A DNA stretch of 56,331 nucleotides, taken from contig JAAZYQ010000005.1 of the NCBI GenBank assembly GCA_014239575.1, forward strand, positions 1 to 56,331, given 5' to 3'. Shown here piece by piece: positions 10,256 to 20,899 of this stretch. The notes under the pieces were generated by a model. The model was not told the DNA's origin and did no database searches. It saw only the letters and a list, made by a program, of their open reading frames with translations. The position numbers were made by a program, and so were the translations under genes. The DNA is from Gammaproteobacteria bacterium. GTDB lineage: Bacteria > Pseudomonadota > Gammaproteobacteria > Arenicellales > UBA868. Position 1 is the first letter of the stretch. The number at the start of each line of letters is the position of its first letter.

Positions 10256-10876
10256 TTGGAACTGCTTGAAGCCCGTTCTCTCAGTTGCGTGCGAGGTACC
10301 CGGCTGCTTTTCAAGGATGTCAACTTCCAGATCCGCCCGGGTGAGATCCGCCAAGTCCGTGGCGCTAATGGTGCCGGTAAGACCAGCCTGTTACGTATCC
10401 TCTGCGGTCTCAGCCTACCAGAGCACGGTGAGGTACTGTGGAACGGAAAACCTATCGGCCAGGATCGCTCCCACTTCCATGCGCAATTGGCATACATAGG
10501 TCATGCCCCTGGGTTGAAACTCGACCTGACCGCACGAGAGAACCTGTTGTTTGCGCTTTCGTTGCAGTCGGCCCACCACCACGTGGATATGGGTGCTGTA
10601 CTCGAACGCGTCGGCCTGGGAGCATCGGCTGACCTTTTATGCCGTCACCTATCTGCTGGACAACTTCGACGTGTCGCCATTGCCCGATTACACTTTTCCA
10701 GCGCTCTTTTATGGATACTCGATGAGCCATTCTCTGCAATCGACAGTCAGGGAGTCGGCGACATCGAAACCCTGCTGGCAGCGCATCTTGATACTGGCGG
10801 AATGATAATTTTTACCAGCCACCAAGCCATTCAGGTGTCGAAAGAACCTGTCGCCACTATCGAATTGAGTTCATGA
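10256..10876 (+). CDS. ccmA: Heme ABC exporter ATP-binding protein CcmA
   Basis: 206 aa ABC ATPase, Walker A 'GANGAGKTSLLRIL', 'LSAGQLRRVAIARL', followed by ccmB with overlapping ATGA; TTG start. Confidence 0.9.
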   Translation: MELLEARSLSCVRGTRLLFKDVNFQIRPGEIRQVRGANGAGKTSLLRILCGLSLPEHGEVLWNGKPIGQDRSHFHAQLAYIGHAPGLKLDLTARENLLFALSLQSAHHHVDMGAVLERVGLGASADLLCRHLSAGQLRRVAIARLHFSSALLWILDEPFSAIDSQGVGDIETLLAAHLDTGGMIIFTSHQAIQVSKEPVATIELSS

Positions 10877-11556
10877 TGGCGCCCACTCTGGGTAACGCTT
10901 CACTTGCCCTGGTTCGCCGGGACGTCCGGCTGGTTATCCGTCACCGCTCGGAAATTGCCAACCCGGTCCTGTTTTTTATCATAGTGGTTGCACTGTTTCC
11001 CTTCGGCGTGGGATCGGACCCGGGACAACTGGCCCTTATCGGCCCAGGAATCATCTGGGTGGCGGCACTGCTCGCAACCCTTCTGGCACTTGAGGGCCTT
11101 TTCCGTTCCGACTTTGAAGACGGCACGTTGGAACAGATGGCCCTTGGGCTTCATCCCCTGTCCGTATTAGTGTTGAGTAAAGTTTTCGTTCATTGGTGCG
11201 CCACCGGATTACCTCTCCTAATAGCAACACCGCTGCTCGGAATACTCCTCAATATGAGCGTTACCACGCAAATGACGCTGCTGGCCGCTCTAGCGCTTGG
11301 CACACCAACGCTCAGCCTGATTGGTGCCGTCGGAATGGCCCTGACCGTCGGCGTCAAGCGCGGCGGCCTACTTCTGACATTATTGGTTCTTCCACTTTAT
11401 ATCCCGGTTCTGATTTTCGGTGCCAGCGTGGTTCTGGCCGCTGAGGCCGGGCTGCCTACGGCTGGACACTTTTACGCTCTTGGCGCGATGGCAGTCCTGG
11501 CGCTCTCATTGGCGCCACTGGCAACTGGCGCTGCATTGCGTATCAGTTTGAACTGA
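10873..11556 (+). CDS. ccmB: Heme exporter protein CcmB
   Basis: 227 aa membrane protein; 'RDVRLVIRHRSEIANPVLFFIIVVALFPFGVGSDP' is CcmB-like. Confidence 0.93.
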   Translation: MMAPTLGNASLALVRRDVRLVIRHRSEIANPVLFFIIVVALFPFGVGSDPGQLALIGPGIIWVAALLATLLALEGLFRSDFEDGTLEQMALGLHPLSVLVLSKVFVHWCATGLPLLIATPLLGILLNMSVTTQMTLLAALALGTPTLSLIGAVGMALTVGVKRGGLLLTLLVLPLYIPVLIFGASVVLAAEAGLPTAGHFYALGAMAVLALSLAPLATGAALRISLN

Positions 11557-11995
11557 TCTTGGCTGCCGCGCTGCGAGCCCACACCAGCAGACGACTCAAA
11601 TCCATAGCTCCGGCCGTGCGGTCGACTTCACGGCCACTACTGAACAGAACCAGACTGGGGATCGAACGAATCCCGTAGCGCGCTGTAATATCCTGGGCCT
11701 GCTCGGTATCGAGTTTGGCGACCCTGACCTTGGGCTCTAATGCGCTTGCCGCTCGTTCAAGTACCGGTGCCATCATCTGACAAGGGCCGCACCACGAGGC
11801 CCAAAAATCAACCAACACCGGTAAATCACTGCGGCCAATATGCGTGTCAAAATTACTGGCCGCTAAAGATATCGGCTGACCGGTAAAAAGAGCACTGTTG
11901 CAGTGGCCGCACCGGCCTGGGGTGCCAAGCTTGTCGGTAGGCACTCGATTAACCCTGGCGCAATCAGGGCAGACCACGTGAGTATCACTCTTCAT
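11543..11995 (-). CDS. trxC: Thioredoxin TrxC (thioredoxin 2, N-terminal zinc motif)
   Basis: 'CPDCARVNRVP...CGHC' zinc motif plus 'FWASWCGPCQMMAP'. Confidence 0.95.
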   Translation of the reverse strand: MKSDTHVVCPDCARVNRVPTDKLGTPGRCGHCNSALFTGQPISLAASNFDTHIGRSDLPVLVDFWASWCGPCQMMAPVLERAASALEPKVRVAKLDTEQAQDITARYGIRSIPSLVLFSSGREVDRTAGAMDLSRLLVWARSAAAKISSN

Positions 11996-12116
11996 TGATA
12001 ATGCCCTCACATATTAGATCGCTCTTATATCTGATACTCCTATCGGCGAATTACAAGAATTCTTTGTCCGTTCGAACACGTTTTTAGCCAAAGTTAAGGT
12101 CCGTGTTCGAGCAATC

Positions 12117-13796
12117 CTACTCGTCTGTCACGCACCCCTCACTCGCAGTCTTGACGGTTTTGATGTATTTATGAAGCGTGCCGCGCGTTGTTTTGTATGG
12201 GGGCATGGTCCAGTTTGCCTTTCGCTCAGCCAGCTCCGAATCCGAAAGGGTCACATCTATCGTGTTGGCGTCCGCATCCAGGCGGATGATGTCACCGTCT
12301 TTAATCAACCCGATCGGGCCGCCCTCCTGGGCCTCAGGCACAACGTGGCCTATGATAAAACCATGCGAGCCGCCCGAGAAACGTCCGTCCGTAATCAGCG
12401 CCACTTCTGAGCCCAATCCCGCCCCCATAATGGCCGAGGTTGGCGTCAACATCTCGGGCATGCCTGGGCCGCCTTTGGGGCCTTCGTACCGGATTACGAT
12501 GACATCGCCCTTATTGATCTTACCGGCTTCGAGCGCGCCCAGCATGGCCTCTTCACCATCAAAAACACGAGCGGGTCCGTCGAACTGACGTCCCTCTTTG
12601 CCCGTAATCTTGGCCACCGACCCCCCGGGTGCAAGATTCCCTTTGAGGATCCGGATATGCCCTGTCTCCTTGATTGGATTATCCATAAAATGAAACACTT
12701 GCTGACCTTCTTCCAAATCCGACAACTGCTCAAGGTTTTGCGCTATCGTCTGACCGGTGACCGTCATACAGTCACCATTAAGAAGCCCGTTTGCCAGTAG
12801 ATAGCGCATCACAGCGGGGATGCCACCAACGTTATGGAGGTCTTCCATTACGTACTGACCGCTGGGTTTGAGATCTGCAAGGAAGGGTACGCGATCACTG
12901 ACATTCTGAAAATCATCAATACCCAACGGAACATCGACTGCTCGGGCCATAGCGATTAGATGCAACACGGCATTGGTTGATCCACCCAGTACCGTTACGA
13001 TAACCATCGCGTTTTCGAAAGCTTCCCGCGTCATGATATCCCGCGGGCGAAGATTGAGTTCAAGCAATTTACGCACGGCGGCGCCGGCCTGAAAACATTC
13101 TTCCATTTTCTCCGGCAGCACGGCTGGGGTCGAAGCGCTGTACGGTAATGACATACCCATCGACTCAATAGCGCTGGCCATGGTATTAGCGGTATACATT
13201 CCGCCGCAGGCTCCAGCGCCCGGGCACGCACGCGTGACAATTTCCTGACGCTCGTCATCCGTGATGACTTCAGCAATGTATTGGCCATAACTCTGAAATG
13301 CGGAGACGATATCCACTGCCTGATTGCTGGCATGGCCCGGCTTGATCGTGCCACCGTAGACCATCAATGATGGGCGGTTGACGCGGCCCATACCAATCAG
13401 GCACCCGGGCATATTTTTATCACAGCCGGGAACCGTCACGAGTCCGTCATACCATTGCCCGCCCATGACGGTTTCAATGGAGTCGGCAATCAGATCACGC
13501 GACTGTAACGAGTAACTCATACCCTCCGTGCCCATAGAGATTCCGTCGCTCACACCGATGGTGTTGAACCGCATGCTGATCATGTCAGCATCGTTAACTC
13601 CCTCTGCGATACGGGCGGCGAGATCGTTGAGATGCATATTGCAGGGGTTACCTTCCCACCACATACTGGCGATACCCACTTGCGGCTTATCCATATCCGC
13701 ACGAGTCATCCCGGTAGCGTAAAGCATGGCCTGAGAAGCGCCCTGCGAGCGGGGTTGGGTAATACGTGAACTGACCTTATTCAACTTTTCGCTCAT
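12117..13796 (-). CDS. ilvD: Dihydroxy-acid dehydratase
   Basis: 559 aa; '[15 protein letters not shown]', '[12 protein letters not shown]', '[17 protein letters not shown]'. Confidence 0.97.
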   Translation of the reverse strand: MSEKLNKVSSRITQPRSQGASQAMLYATGMTRADMDKPQVGIASMWWEGNPCNMHLNDLAARIAEGVNDADMISMRFNTIGVSDGISMGTEGMSYSLQSRDLIADSIETVMGGQWYDGLVTVPGCDKNMPGCLIGMGRVNRPSLMVYGGTIKPGHASNQAVDIVSAFQSYGQYIAEVITDDERQEIVTRACPGAGACGGMYTANTMASAIESMGMSLPYSASTPAVLPEKMEECFQAGAAVRKLLELNLRPRDIMTREAFENAMVIVTVLGGSTNAVLHLIAMARAVDVPLGIDDFQNVSDRVPFLADLKPSGQYVMEDLHNVGGIPAVMRYLLANGLLNGDCMTVTGQTIAQNLEQLSDLEEGQQVFHFMDNPIKETGHIRILKGNLAPGGSVAKITGKEGRQFDGPARVFDGEEAMLGALEAGKINKGDVIVIRYEGPKGGPGMPEMLTPTSAIMGAGLGSEVALITDGRFSGGSHGFIIGHVVPEAQEGGPIGLIKDGDIIRLDADANTIDVTLSDSELAERKANWTMPPYKTTRGTLHKYIKTVKTASEGCVTDE

Positions 13797-13939
13797 TAAT
13801 CTCTCCGTCTGTCAGTAAATGCCGGGTCGGGCAAAGGTTTTAAAATGCGCTATCGCCGCGGTTGCCGCACCGGCGCCGTTAAGGTTGTGCAGTGTAAACT
13901 GCTCTGGTATGGCTCGCCGAGACCCATTACCCACAAACT

Positions 13940-15511
13940 TCACTGCTGCGCTGTCTCGTCAGGCTCCCCACCCAGAGCCTGAGTTAATTCCGCGTCCAGG
14001 TCTTTCGCTAAGCGGGCAGCCCGGACATCCGCCGAAGGTGCCTTTAGTCCAGAGCCTCCTCCCATCGCTGCCTGAAACTGGAGTTGCAACATCCGAGGCA
14101 TATCTATCATCAACGATGGTGTATGCCACTGCCCACTAATTCGTAGTGGCAATACAATCATACCGCTATTGAATGGCGGCGGAAGCACGCTCGCGAGCTC
14201 ACGGTTGTTGAGGGCCAAAGAGACACGATAATCGATCTGCTCGCTCTGCAGCGCCAATCCGCCGCGGCCGCGCACGTCCAGACCTCCTGCCTGAAAGGCA
14301 AGGTCTTCATTGATCAGTAGACCTTTTTCAACTCGCAAAGTCGCTCGAATATCCCCCAAGGATGTAAATGTGCTCTCGCCTATCGAACCATCGGTGATCC
14401 CAGCCGCACTAGGGCTCAATTGCGCTATCAGGCCCGACAGATCAATGCCCTTGATCCGCCCTTGATCCGCGGCAAACTCAATCACGCCCCGCGCGGATTG
14501 AATTCGGCTGGCCTGGTCCACACCTGAAAAAGCGAGATTCGCTGAGAGGCTGCCGCGCGCCTCAATCACTCCAGTCAGTTCAAGATCACTAAGCAATTCA
14601 CCCAAACGGCACTGGCTGATTTGTTGTCGGGTGCGAAAATCAAGAAGCGCGCCATCGATCTGCACTACCGTATCGATGCGTGCCTGGCCACCGCAGAACT
14701 CGGCAGTGATGGGTGAAGAAACAATGACGCCATCGTGGGCACGAAGGGGCATGACAACATCGCTCATCGTCACCCCGCCGGACTGTAGCGTTCCGATTTT
14801 AAGTAATCCTGTGACTTCACTTTGCGCAACCAGCATAGCCGGCAGGTTCAATAGAATCAGGCCATCAAAAGGCCCCTGAGCACTCAGTTGAAGAAGATTT
14901 TCCAAGTCCAGTGACGGTATATTCAGATCGAAGTGGAAGGCTCGATCCGCTGACAAATTTTCAATTTCCAGATCACCACTCACCCGGGTTTCATCCATGG
15001 ACACCGCAAGGTCTGTCAGGGACAAAGTATCGCCTGATACCACAAAGTCACTTGTGGCACTAACCGAACGGAAGGCCTGCGGCGTAAACGCATCCCAATT
15101 GACGTCAGAGTCAGACAACAGCTTGCGCAAATCTGCACCAACCACATCAAAGCGCCCTTGGCCGGCAAGGGCTGCACCACGAGCGCTGGCAAACAGATCG
15201 CCGAAATCCGCAGAGAAATCCAAAGCACTAAGGTGTAGTTGCTGCTCGCCGGGGATTTTGTCGACCCGGATCAACTCGGCATCGCGGACCCCGATATCCA
15301 CAAAAAAGCCCCGTACCGGCTCATGCTCAAAATCGATCGAGACCGCGCCTTCAATCACAAAGTGATGCCCGGTACGCTCTGCGACCCACTGGCTAATTTC
15401 ATCGCGGTAATCTGAGGGCTCAAAAAACGTGACGAGCCAAACTAGACTGGCCCCCAGTAGGACAATCGAGACTCCAAACAGCCACAACAACCATTTGATC
15501 GCGCTTTTCAT
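13940..15511 (-). CDS. AsmA family protein
   Basis: 523 aa; N-terminal TM anchor and repeated AsmA-type beta-rich segments; C-terminal 'DVRGRGGLALQSEQIDYRVSLAL'. Confidence 0.85.
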   Translation of the reverse strand: MKSAIKWLLWLFGVSIVLLGASLVWLVTFFEPSDYRDEISQWVAERTGHHFVIEGAVSIDFEHEPVRGFFVDIGVRDAELIRVDKIPGEQQLHLSALDFSADFGDLFASARGAALAGQGRFDVVGADLRKLLSDSDVNWDAFTPQAFRSVSATSDFVVSGDTLSLTDLAVSMDETRVSGDLEIENLSADRAFHFDLNIPSLDLENLLQLSAQGPFDGLILLNLPAMLVAQSEVTGLLKIGTLQSGGVTMSDVVMPLRAHDGVIVSSPITAEFCGGQARIDTVVQIDGALLDFRTRQQISQCRLGELLSDLELTGVIEARGSLSANLAFSGVDQASRIQSARGVIEFAADQGRIKGIDLSGLIAQLSPSAAGITDGSIGESTFTSLGDIRATLRVEKGLLINEDLAFQAGGLDVRGRGGLALQSEQIDYRVSLALNNRELASVLPPPFNSGMIVLPLRISGQWHTPSLMIDMPRMLQLQFQAAMGGGSGLKAPSADVRAARLAKDLDAELTQALGGEPDETAQQ

Positions 15512-16545
15512 GCTGCAAAATGTACCGGCTGACTGACCTGGCTTGCCAAGTGCCGGGCGCCGTCCTCTCGGACTTGAGCCTCGGCAGCATTAATCACCTC
15601 TATTCCCGCGCCAGCGCGCGCGCCGCGCTCGCTCAGAGTCCGACGCCAGTTTCGCGCGCCTGGTTGACCTTGAAACAGGCCCAGAAGATGGCGAGACAAC
15701 TGTTTGAGACGCACGCCGCGTTCAAGTTGACGGCAAATATACGGCTTATACAACTCTAGAACCTGCCAACGCGACAAAACAGGACCGGTGAATCCAAAAA
15801 GTTCGTGGTCCACCGTCGCCAATCTATACGGGTTCTGGTAAGCCTCACGCCCTATCATGACTCCATCGACCCGGGTGAGGTGGGCCTGGGCTTGATCCCA
15901 CTGAGAAATACCGCCATTAATGACAATGGTGAGATCAGGAAACCGGGCTTTCAGTTCATACACTCGCGGGTAGTCAAGTGGAGGAATTTCCCGATTTTGG
16001 CGAGGGCTCAAACCCGAAAGCCAGGCTTTACGTGCGTGCACAATAAAGACGGTACAGCCTGCGCCAGAGACCACCTCGACAAAATTGACCAGTTGCTCGA
16101 AACGGTCGTCAAAATCGACACCGATCCGGCATTTTACCGTGACCGGAATCGATATCACCTTGGACATCGCCCGGACACAGGCCGCAATGCGGTCTGGCTC
16201 ACGCATCAGACAGGCGCCAAATCGTCCGGATTGCACTCGATCCGAGGGGCAGCCCGCGTTGATATTAATCTCATTGTAGCCAGCGTCCTCCCCCATTTGA
16301 GCGCACATGGCCATGGCGCCGGGCTCACTGCCACCCAGTTGCAGGGCCAGTGGGTACTCTAGCGCGTCATGGGCCAGAAAACGCGTGCTGTCGCCATGCA
16401 CTAAAGCGCCGGTGGTCACCATTTCGGTATACAACCGGGCATGGCGTGTCAATAATCGCAGCAAATAACGCTCATGCCGATCAGTCCAGTCCATCATGGG
16501 TGCAATACAGAAGTGATAATCCGATATCGGAATTTTTGGGAACAT
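15508..16545 (-). CDS. dusA: tRNA-dihydrouridine(20/20a) synthase DusA
   Basis: Start set at MFPKIPISDYHFCIAPMMDWTDRHERYLLR; 'NINAGCPSDRVQSGRFGACLM'. Confidence 0.95.
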   Translation of the reverse strand: MFPKIPISDYHFCIAPMMDWTDRHERYLLRLLTRHARLYTEMVTTGALVHGDSTRFLAHDALEYPLALQLGGSEPGAMAMCAQMGEDAGYNEININAGCPSDRVQSGRFGACLMREPDRIAACVRAMSKVISIPVTVKCRIGVDFDDRFEQLVNFVEVVSGAGCTVFIVHARKAWLSGLSPRQNREIPPLDYPRVYELKARFPDLTIVINGGISQWDQAQAHLTRVDGVMIGREAYQNPYRLATVDHELFGFTGPVLSRWQVLELYKPYICRQLERGVRLKQLSRHLLGLFQGQPGARNWRRTLSERGARAGAGIEVINAAEAQVREDGARHLASQVSQPVHFAA

Positions 16546-16970
16546 CACGGCTCTCCCCAAATGGTCACCACAACATGTCGAGCGTGAGAACGGGCGCGGT
16601 GCTCCCAAAGGTACACGCCCTGCCAGGTGCCAAGCGCGAGCCGGCCTTTCACAACCGGGACGGTCAAACTGGATTCTGTCAGAACGCTTCTCAGATGTGC
16701 GGACATATCATCCGGGCCTTCATCGGTATGCGTGTAAAGTGGATCGCCGTCGGGTACGGTACGCTGCATAAACCGCTCCAGGTCATGGTGAACAGCAGGA
16801 TCGGCATTTTCGGTTACCATGAGGGAGGCACTGGTATGGGTAATAAAAATGTTGGACAATCCAGTCATAATCCCGGAACGAACCGTCAATTCAGCTATCA
16901 AAGGCGTGATATCACGGATTTCCCGGCCAGCGGTTTGTACTCGCAGATCGTCCTGAAACCACTTCGTCAT
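16545..16970 (-). CDS. YjbQ family (UPF0047 / secondary thiamine-phosphate synthase) protein
   Basis: 141 aa; 'GLSNIFITHTSASLMVTENADPAVHHDLERFM', 'LALGTWQGVYLWEHR'. Confidence 0.93.
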   Translation of the reverse strand: MTKWFQDDLRVQTAGREIRDITPLIAELTVRSGIMTGLSNIFITHTSASLMVTENADPAVHHDLERFMQRTVPDGDPLYTHTDEGPDDMSAHLRSVLTESSLTVPVVKGRLALGTWQGVYLWEHRARSHARHVVVTIWGEP

Positions 16971-17011
16971 TCATTCAACCAACGGCGACGCCATACTGTC
17001 GAGGACCCTAA

Positions 17012-18577
17012 GTGGGAAACAACCTAACACGAACGCTGCAAAAGATCGACCATGCCGGAATGGATCCGATCTCGGCCGCAGTCCGCCGCGGGCTTGAAAA
17101 AGAAAGCCTGCGCATTGATGCCGCTGGTGTCATCTCGCAGCATACCCACCCCGAAGCTTTAGGTGCCGCGCTTACCCACCGCTACATCACGACCGATTAC
17201 TCTGAAGCGCTACTGGAATTCATTACCCCGATCTTTGACAAGGTGCCGGCCTTGCTCGAGTTTCTATCGAGGCTGCATCAGTTCACCTACCAGAATATCG
17301 GGGAGGAAAAACTCTGGGTCAACAGCATGCCCTGCATCCTGCATGGTGAAAACAGCATCCCGATTGCCCGTTACGGCAATTCCAATGCGGGTCGCATGAA
17401 ATCCGTCTACCGCACGGGTCTTGCCTACCGCTATGGCAGGTTGATGCAGACTATCTCCGGAATCCATTTCAATTTTTCTCTGAGCGATGAATTCTGGGGC
17501 CCGTATCGGGAGGTCAAGAACTCGACCCTGCCGCTACGTGATTTCAAGTCGGAACAGTATCTAGGTCTGATGCGTAATTTCTATCGTCATGACTGGGTGA
17601 TACCCTACCTGTTTGGCGCTTCACCCGCTGTGTGCCCGACTTTTCTAGAAGGCCGCTCACACCACCTGCAAAAGCTCGGTAACGCCAGTTATCATTTACC
17701 ACACGCTACCAGCCTGCGCCTTTCGGGCCTGGGCTATCAAAGTGAAGCCCAGGAGGCCGTGCATATAAGCTTGAATAGCTTGGCTGAATATACAGAGTCA
17801 CTGGTGCGCGCTACTACTGAGTCTTATCCGCCTTACCAGGAAATCGGCGTCAAGGTAGATGGTGAATATCGCCAATTGAATGACTCGCTGCTGCAGATCG
17901 AAAACGAGTATTACGCTTCGATGCGGCCCAAGCGCGTTGCCCTCTCAGGTGAACGACCTAGCCATGCTCTGCAGGAACACGGCGTGGAATACATCGAATT
18001 ACGCTCATTAGACCTCAACCCTTTTCTGCCCATCGGGATTGACGAGCACGAAATTCGTTTTCTGGATCTCATGATGCTGGCGTGCTTGTTGGAGCCCAGT
18101 CCGCCTCTAAGCGAAGATGACTTTGCTAGGCTTCGTGACACGCGGACGCGCGTAGCAGAATTCGGCCGCGACCCTGAACTGACAATCACCAACCACATCG
18201 GACAAGAATGTCCCGTGTCACGCTGTGGGCTTGAGTTGATCGAGTGGCTGGAACCGCTGGCCGTTTATATGGATAAACACGGCGATACGGGCTACTGTCA
18301 ATCGTTGTCGCACTATCGCATTTTATTCGAGGATTCCAATAATACTCCCTCGGCAAAGGTTCTTCAGCAAATGAAGGAGCACAATAACGTGTTCTTCACA
18401 TTTGCCATGACTCAGGCCGAGCGCCATGAGGACTACTTCAAGAACTATCCCTTAGATCCGGGTAAAAACATACTGTTGCGCCAGGAAGCAGCAGACTCTC
18501 ACCAAAACGCTCGGCAAGCTGAGCAAGATGACACTCTGGACTTCGAAAGCTTTCTGGATAACTATTTCAGTCGGTAA
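17012..18577 (+). CDS. gshA: Glutamate-cysteine ligase
   Basis: 521 aa; 'RGLEKESLRIDAAG', 'ITTDYSEALLEFITP', 'YRTGLAYRYGRLMQTISGIHFNFS'. Confidence 0.97.
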   Translation: MGNNLTRTLQKIDHAGMDPISAAVRRGLEKESLRIDAAGVISQHTHPEALGAALTHRYITTDYSEALLEFITPIFDKVPALLEFLSRLHQFTYQNIGEEKLWVNSMPCILHGENSIPIARYGNSNAGRMKSVYRTGLAYRYGRLMQTISGIHFNFSLSDEFWGPYREVKNSTLPLRDFKSEQYLGLMRNFYRHDWVIPYLFGASPAVCPTFLEGRSHHLQKLGNASYHLPHATSLRLSGLGYQSEAQEAVHISLNSLAEYTESLVRATTESYPPYQEIGVKVDGEYRQLNDSLLQIENEYYASMRPKRVALSGERPSHALQEHGVEYIELRSLDLNPFLPIGIDEHEIRFLDLMMLACLLEPSPPLSEDDFARLRDTRTRVAEFGRDPELTITNHIGQECPVSRCGLELIEWLEPLAVYMDKHGDTGYCQSLSHYRILFEDSNNTPSAKVLQQMKEHNNVFFTFAMTQAERHEDYFKNYPLDPGKNILLRQEAADSHQNARQAEQDDTLDFESFLDNYFSR

Positions 18578-18620
18578 CACCTACGGCCAGTTGGTTTTCA
18601 AACCCTGACAGCACAACATC

Positions 18621-19721
18621 ATGGCCAACATTGGTAGTCGAACTCGAAGCGTTGCTTTTGTCATTTCATCGCACGGTTTTGGCCACGCGTCCCGGGCAAG
18701 CGCAGTCATCGAAGCGATGCGCGATCGGGATCCTAGTTTGGTGGTTGAGTTATTCACTCGCGTCCCTCGTTGGTACTTCTCCCAAAGTATTGGAAACTTC
18801 AATTACCACAGAACGGACTGCGATCTCGGCCTGGTACAGACCGACTCCCTGAATGCGGATGTTGGCGCAACGGTCATCGAGCTTAGCAAACGTCTGCCGT
18901 TAGATCCTGAAGAGGTCAAGGCACTTGCGACAACATTTCAGACACTAAAGTGTCGACTTGTGATCAGTGATATTGCCCCACTCGGGCTTGCTGCGGCAAA
19001 AGTCGCTGGCATCCCCTCGGTGCTGGTAGAGAATTTCACCTGGGACTGGATCTACGCCGGACTCGCCCAGCGCGCGCCAAGCCTTCGCTACTACAGCGAA
19101 TGGCTGGAACCGCTATTCACCCACGTCGACTTGCGTATTCAAACCACTCCCGTCTGCGTTCCGGTTTCCCATGCTCAAACGACCCCCCCGGTCGCCCGTC
19201 GACAACGCCAGGACCGCGCCACCACCCGCGGCAAGCTTGGACTGGAACGGGGCCGGAAGCTGGTCTTCGTCAGCATGGGCGGCACACCACAGGACTTTCC
19301 TTTCCGTCAACGCCTAGGCTCAAATTTCTCAAAGGTCGATTTTGTGATTGCAGGTATTGGTACGAGTGTTCAAACTCACGGGAATGTCACCTTTTTGCCA
19401 GCTCAAAGTACGATCTACCATCCAGACCTGATTCATGCCGCTGACATCGTTATCGGCAAGGTCGGATACAGCACCATCGCCGAAGTTTTCGAAGCCGGGG
19501 TTCCCTTTGGCTACATCGTGCGCGAGGACTACCCGGAAATGGCGCCCCTGGTCACTTTCCTACACGACCAGGTGACAGGTCTCGGCTTCGAAGCCGCCGA
19601 GTATGTTGGCGGCCAATGGCTGGACCGACTCCCTCAGTTGCTGGCCATGGAGCGCCTTGACCGCCAGGATGTTGGTAGTGGAGCAACCGAGTGCGCGAGC
19701 CTAATCAGCGCCCTGTTCTAA
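18621..19721 (+). CDS. Glycosyltransferase-like protein, related to the N-terminal domain of plant L-arabinokinase
   Basis: 366 aa; 'VAFVISSHGFGHASRASAVIEAM', 'LVISDIAPLGLAAAKVAGIPSVLVENFTWDWIYA', 'IVIGKVGYSTIAEVFEAGVPFGYIVREDYPE'. Confidence 0.8.
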   Translation: MANIGSRTRSVAFVISSHGFGHASRASAVIEAMRDRDPSLVVELFTRVPRWYFSQSIGNFNYHRTDCDLGLVQTDSLNADVGATVIELSKRLPLDPEEVKALATTFQTLKCRLVISDIAPLGLAAAKVAGIPSVLVENFTWDWIYAGLAQRAPSLRYYSEWLEPLFTHVDLRIQTTPVCVPVSHAQTTPPVARRQRQDRATTRGKLGLERGRKLVFVSMGGTPQDFPFRQRLGSNFSKVDFVIAGIGTSVQTHGNVTFLPAQSTIYHPDLIHAADIVIGKVGYSTIAEVFEAGVPFGYIVREDYPEMAPLVTFLHDQVTGLGFEAAEYVGGQWLDRLPQLLAMERLDRQDVGSGATECASLISALF

Positions 19722-19738
19722 GTCGGCTCGACCAAAGA

Positions 19739-20899
19739 TTAACGAGACAACTCGGTGATCAAGTCGCTCAGGAAGCGCTCGCCTGATTCAACCTCGTCCA
19801 TCTCAATAAACTCATTGGGTTGGTGTGCCTGGTCAATCGAACCGGGGCCACACAAAACCGTGGGGAATCCAGCCCCTTGGTATTGCCCGGCTTCTGCGGC
19901 ATAGGCTACCCGGGCTGTATCATCACTGCCGGTCAGCGACTGCACTAGACTGAGTATGGGTGATGCTGATCCATCAAAGGCTGGACACCTTGCCAACACC
20001 TGGGTGTCAATAGCGCAACGCTCATGCCGCGCACGCATCCCCGGCAAGACCTCGTCTCGACAGAACTCCTCAAAAGCATCGATTAACCATTGCGGGTCAT
20101 CCCCTGGAATATTCCGGATGTCCCAGATGAATTCGCATTCGCCGGAGATAATATTAAGCGCCGTACCACCATGAATAACCCCTACATGCACCGACGTGCA
20201 ATGGGGTTCAAACCCATTATCGCTGGGTGTTTTTATAGCCAGATCCTGGGCCACTGATTCCAGGTGACTTACCAATCGAGCTGCCGTCATCACAGCGCTG
20301 ACGCCGCGGTGAGTCTGACTGGAATGCGCTTCGTAGCCGCGTACGACCGTACGCAGTCCGACGATACCCTTATGTCCAATGACCGCACCCATAGTCGTTG
20401 GCTCGCCAACAATGACACCTTGGGGCTCGGGCAATTCGCGGCGAATCACCTCTATCATATCTGGCGCACCCAAACATCCGACCTCCTCGTCGTACGACAA
20501 CGCAAAGTGGATGGGTCGGCGCAGATTCGCCATCTTGGGTACCAGGGCCAACGCGATGCCAATAAACCCTTTCATGTCGCAACTGCCCCGGCCATACCAG
20601 CGGCTGCCCGAGCGCACCAGGGCAAAAGGGTCGCTGTCCCAATCCTGCCCATCGACTGGAACGACATCGGTATGGCCGGAAAGAACAACACCGCCAGCTT
20701 CCTGTGGGCCAACGGTAGCAATCAGGTTGGACTTTTGCCCATCGGCACTGGGTACTCGGCGTGAGTCAATCCCCTGATCGTAGAGAATATTCTGAACAAA
20801 GTCGATTAACGGTAGGTTGCTGTCACGAGAGACCGTGTCAAAGCCGACGAGCTTTTTAATCATGGCGATACTGTCCATAGGGGAGCAGTCTATTCCCAA
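19739..20899 (-). CDS. argE: Acetylornithine deacetylase (M20 family)
   Basis: 386 aa; '[20 protein letters not shown]', '[11 protein letters not shown]', '[29 protein letters not shown]'. Start may be an internal Met. Confidence 0.92.
   Translation of the reverse strand: MGIDCSPMDSIAMIKKLVGFDTVSRDSNLPLIDFVQNILYDQGIDSRRVPSADGQKSNLIATVGPQEAGGVVLSGHTDVVPVDGQDWDSDPFALVRSGSRWYGRGSCDMKGFIGIALALVPKMANLRRPIHFALSYDEEVGCLGAPDMIEVIRRELPEPQGVIVGEPTTMGAVIGHKGIVGLRTVVRGYEAHSSQTHRGVSAVMTAARLVSHLESVAQDLAIKTPSDNGFEPHCTSVHVGVIHGGTALNIISGECEFIWDIRNIPGDDPQWLIDAFEEFCRDEVLPGMRARHERCAIDTQVLARCPAFDGSASPILSLVQSLTGSDDTARVAYAAEAGQYQGAGFPTVLCGPGSIDQAHQPNEFIEMDEVESGERFLSDLITELSR

Noticed and set aside
15805-16362. 185-aa plus-strand ORF
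   Set aside because: Antisense to dusA; no domain features.
16350-17027. 225-aa plus-strand ORF
   Set aside because: Antisense to dusA/yjbQ; the sense products are clearly conserved families.
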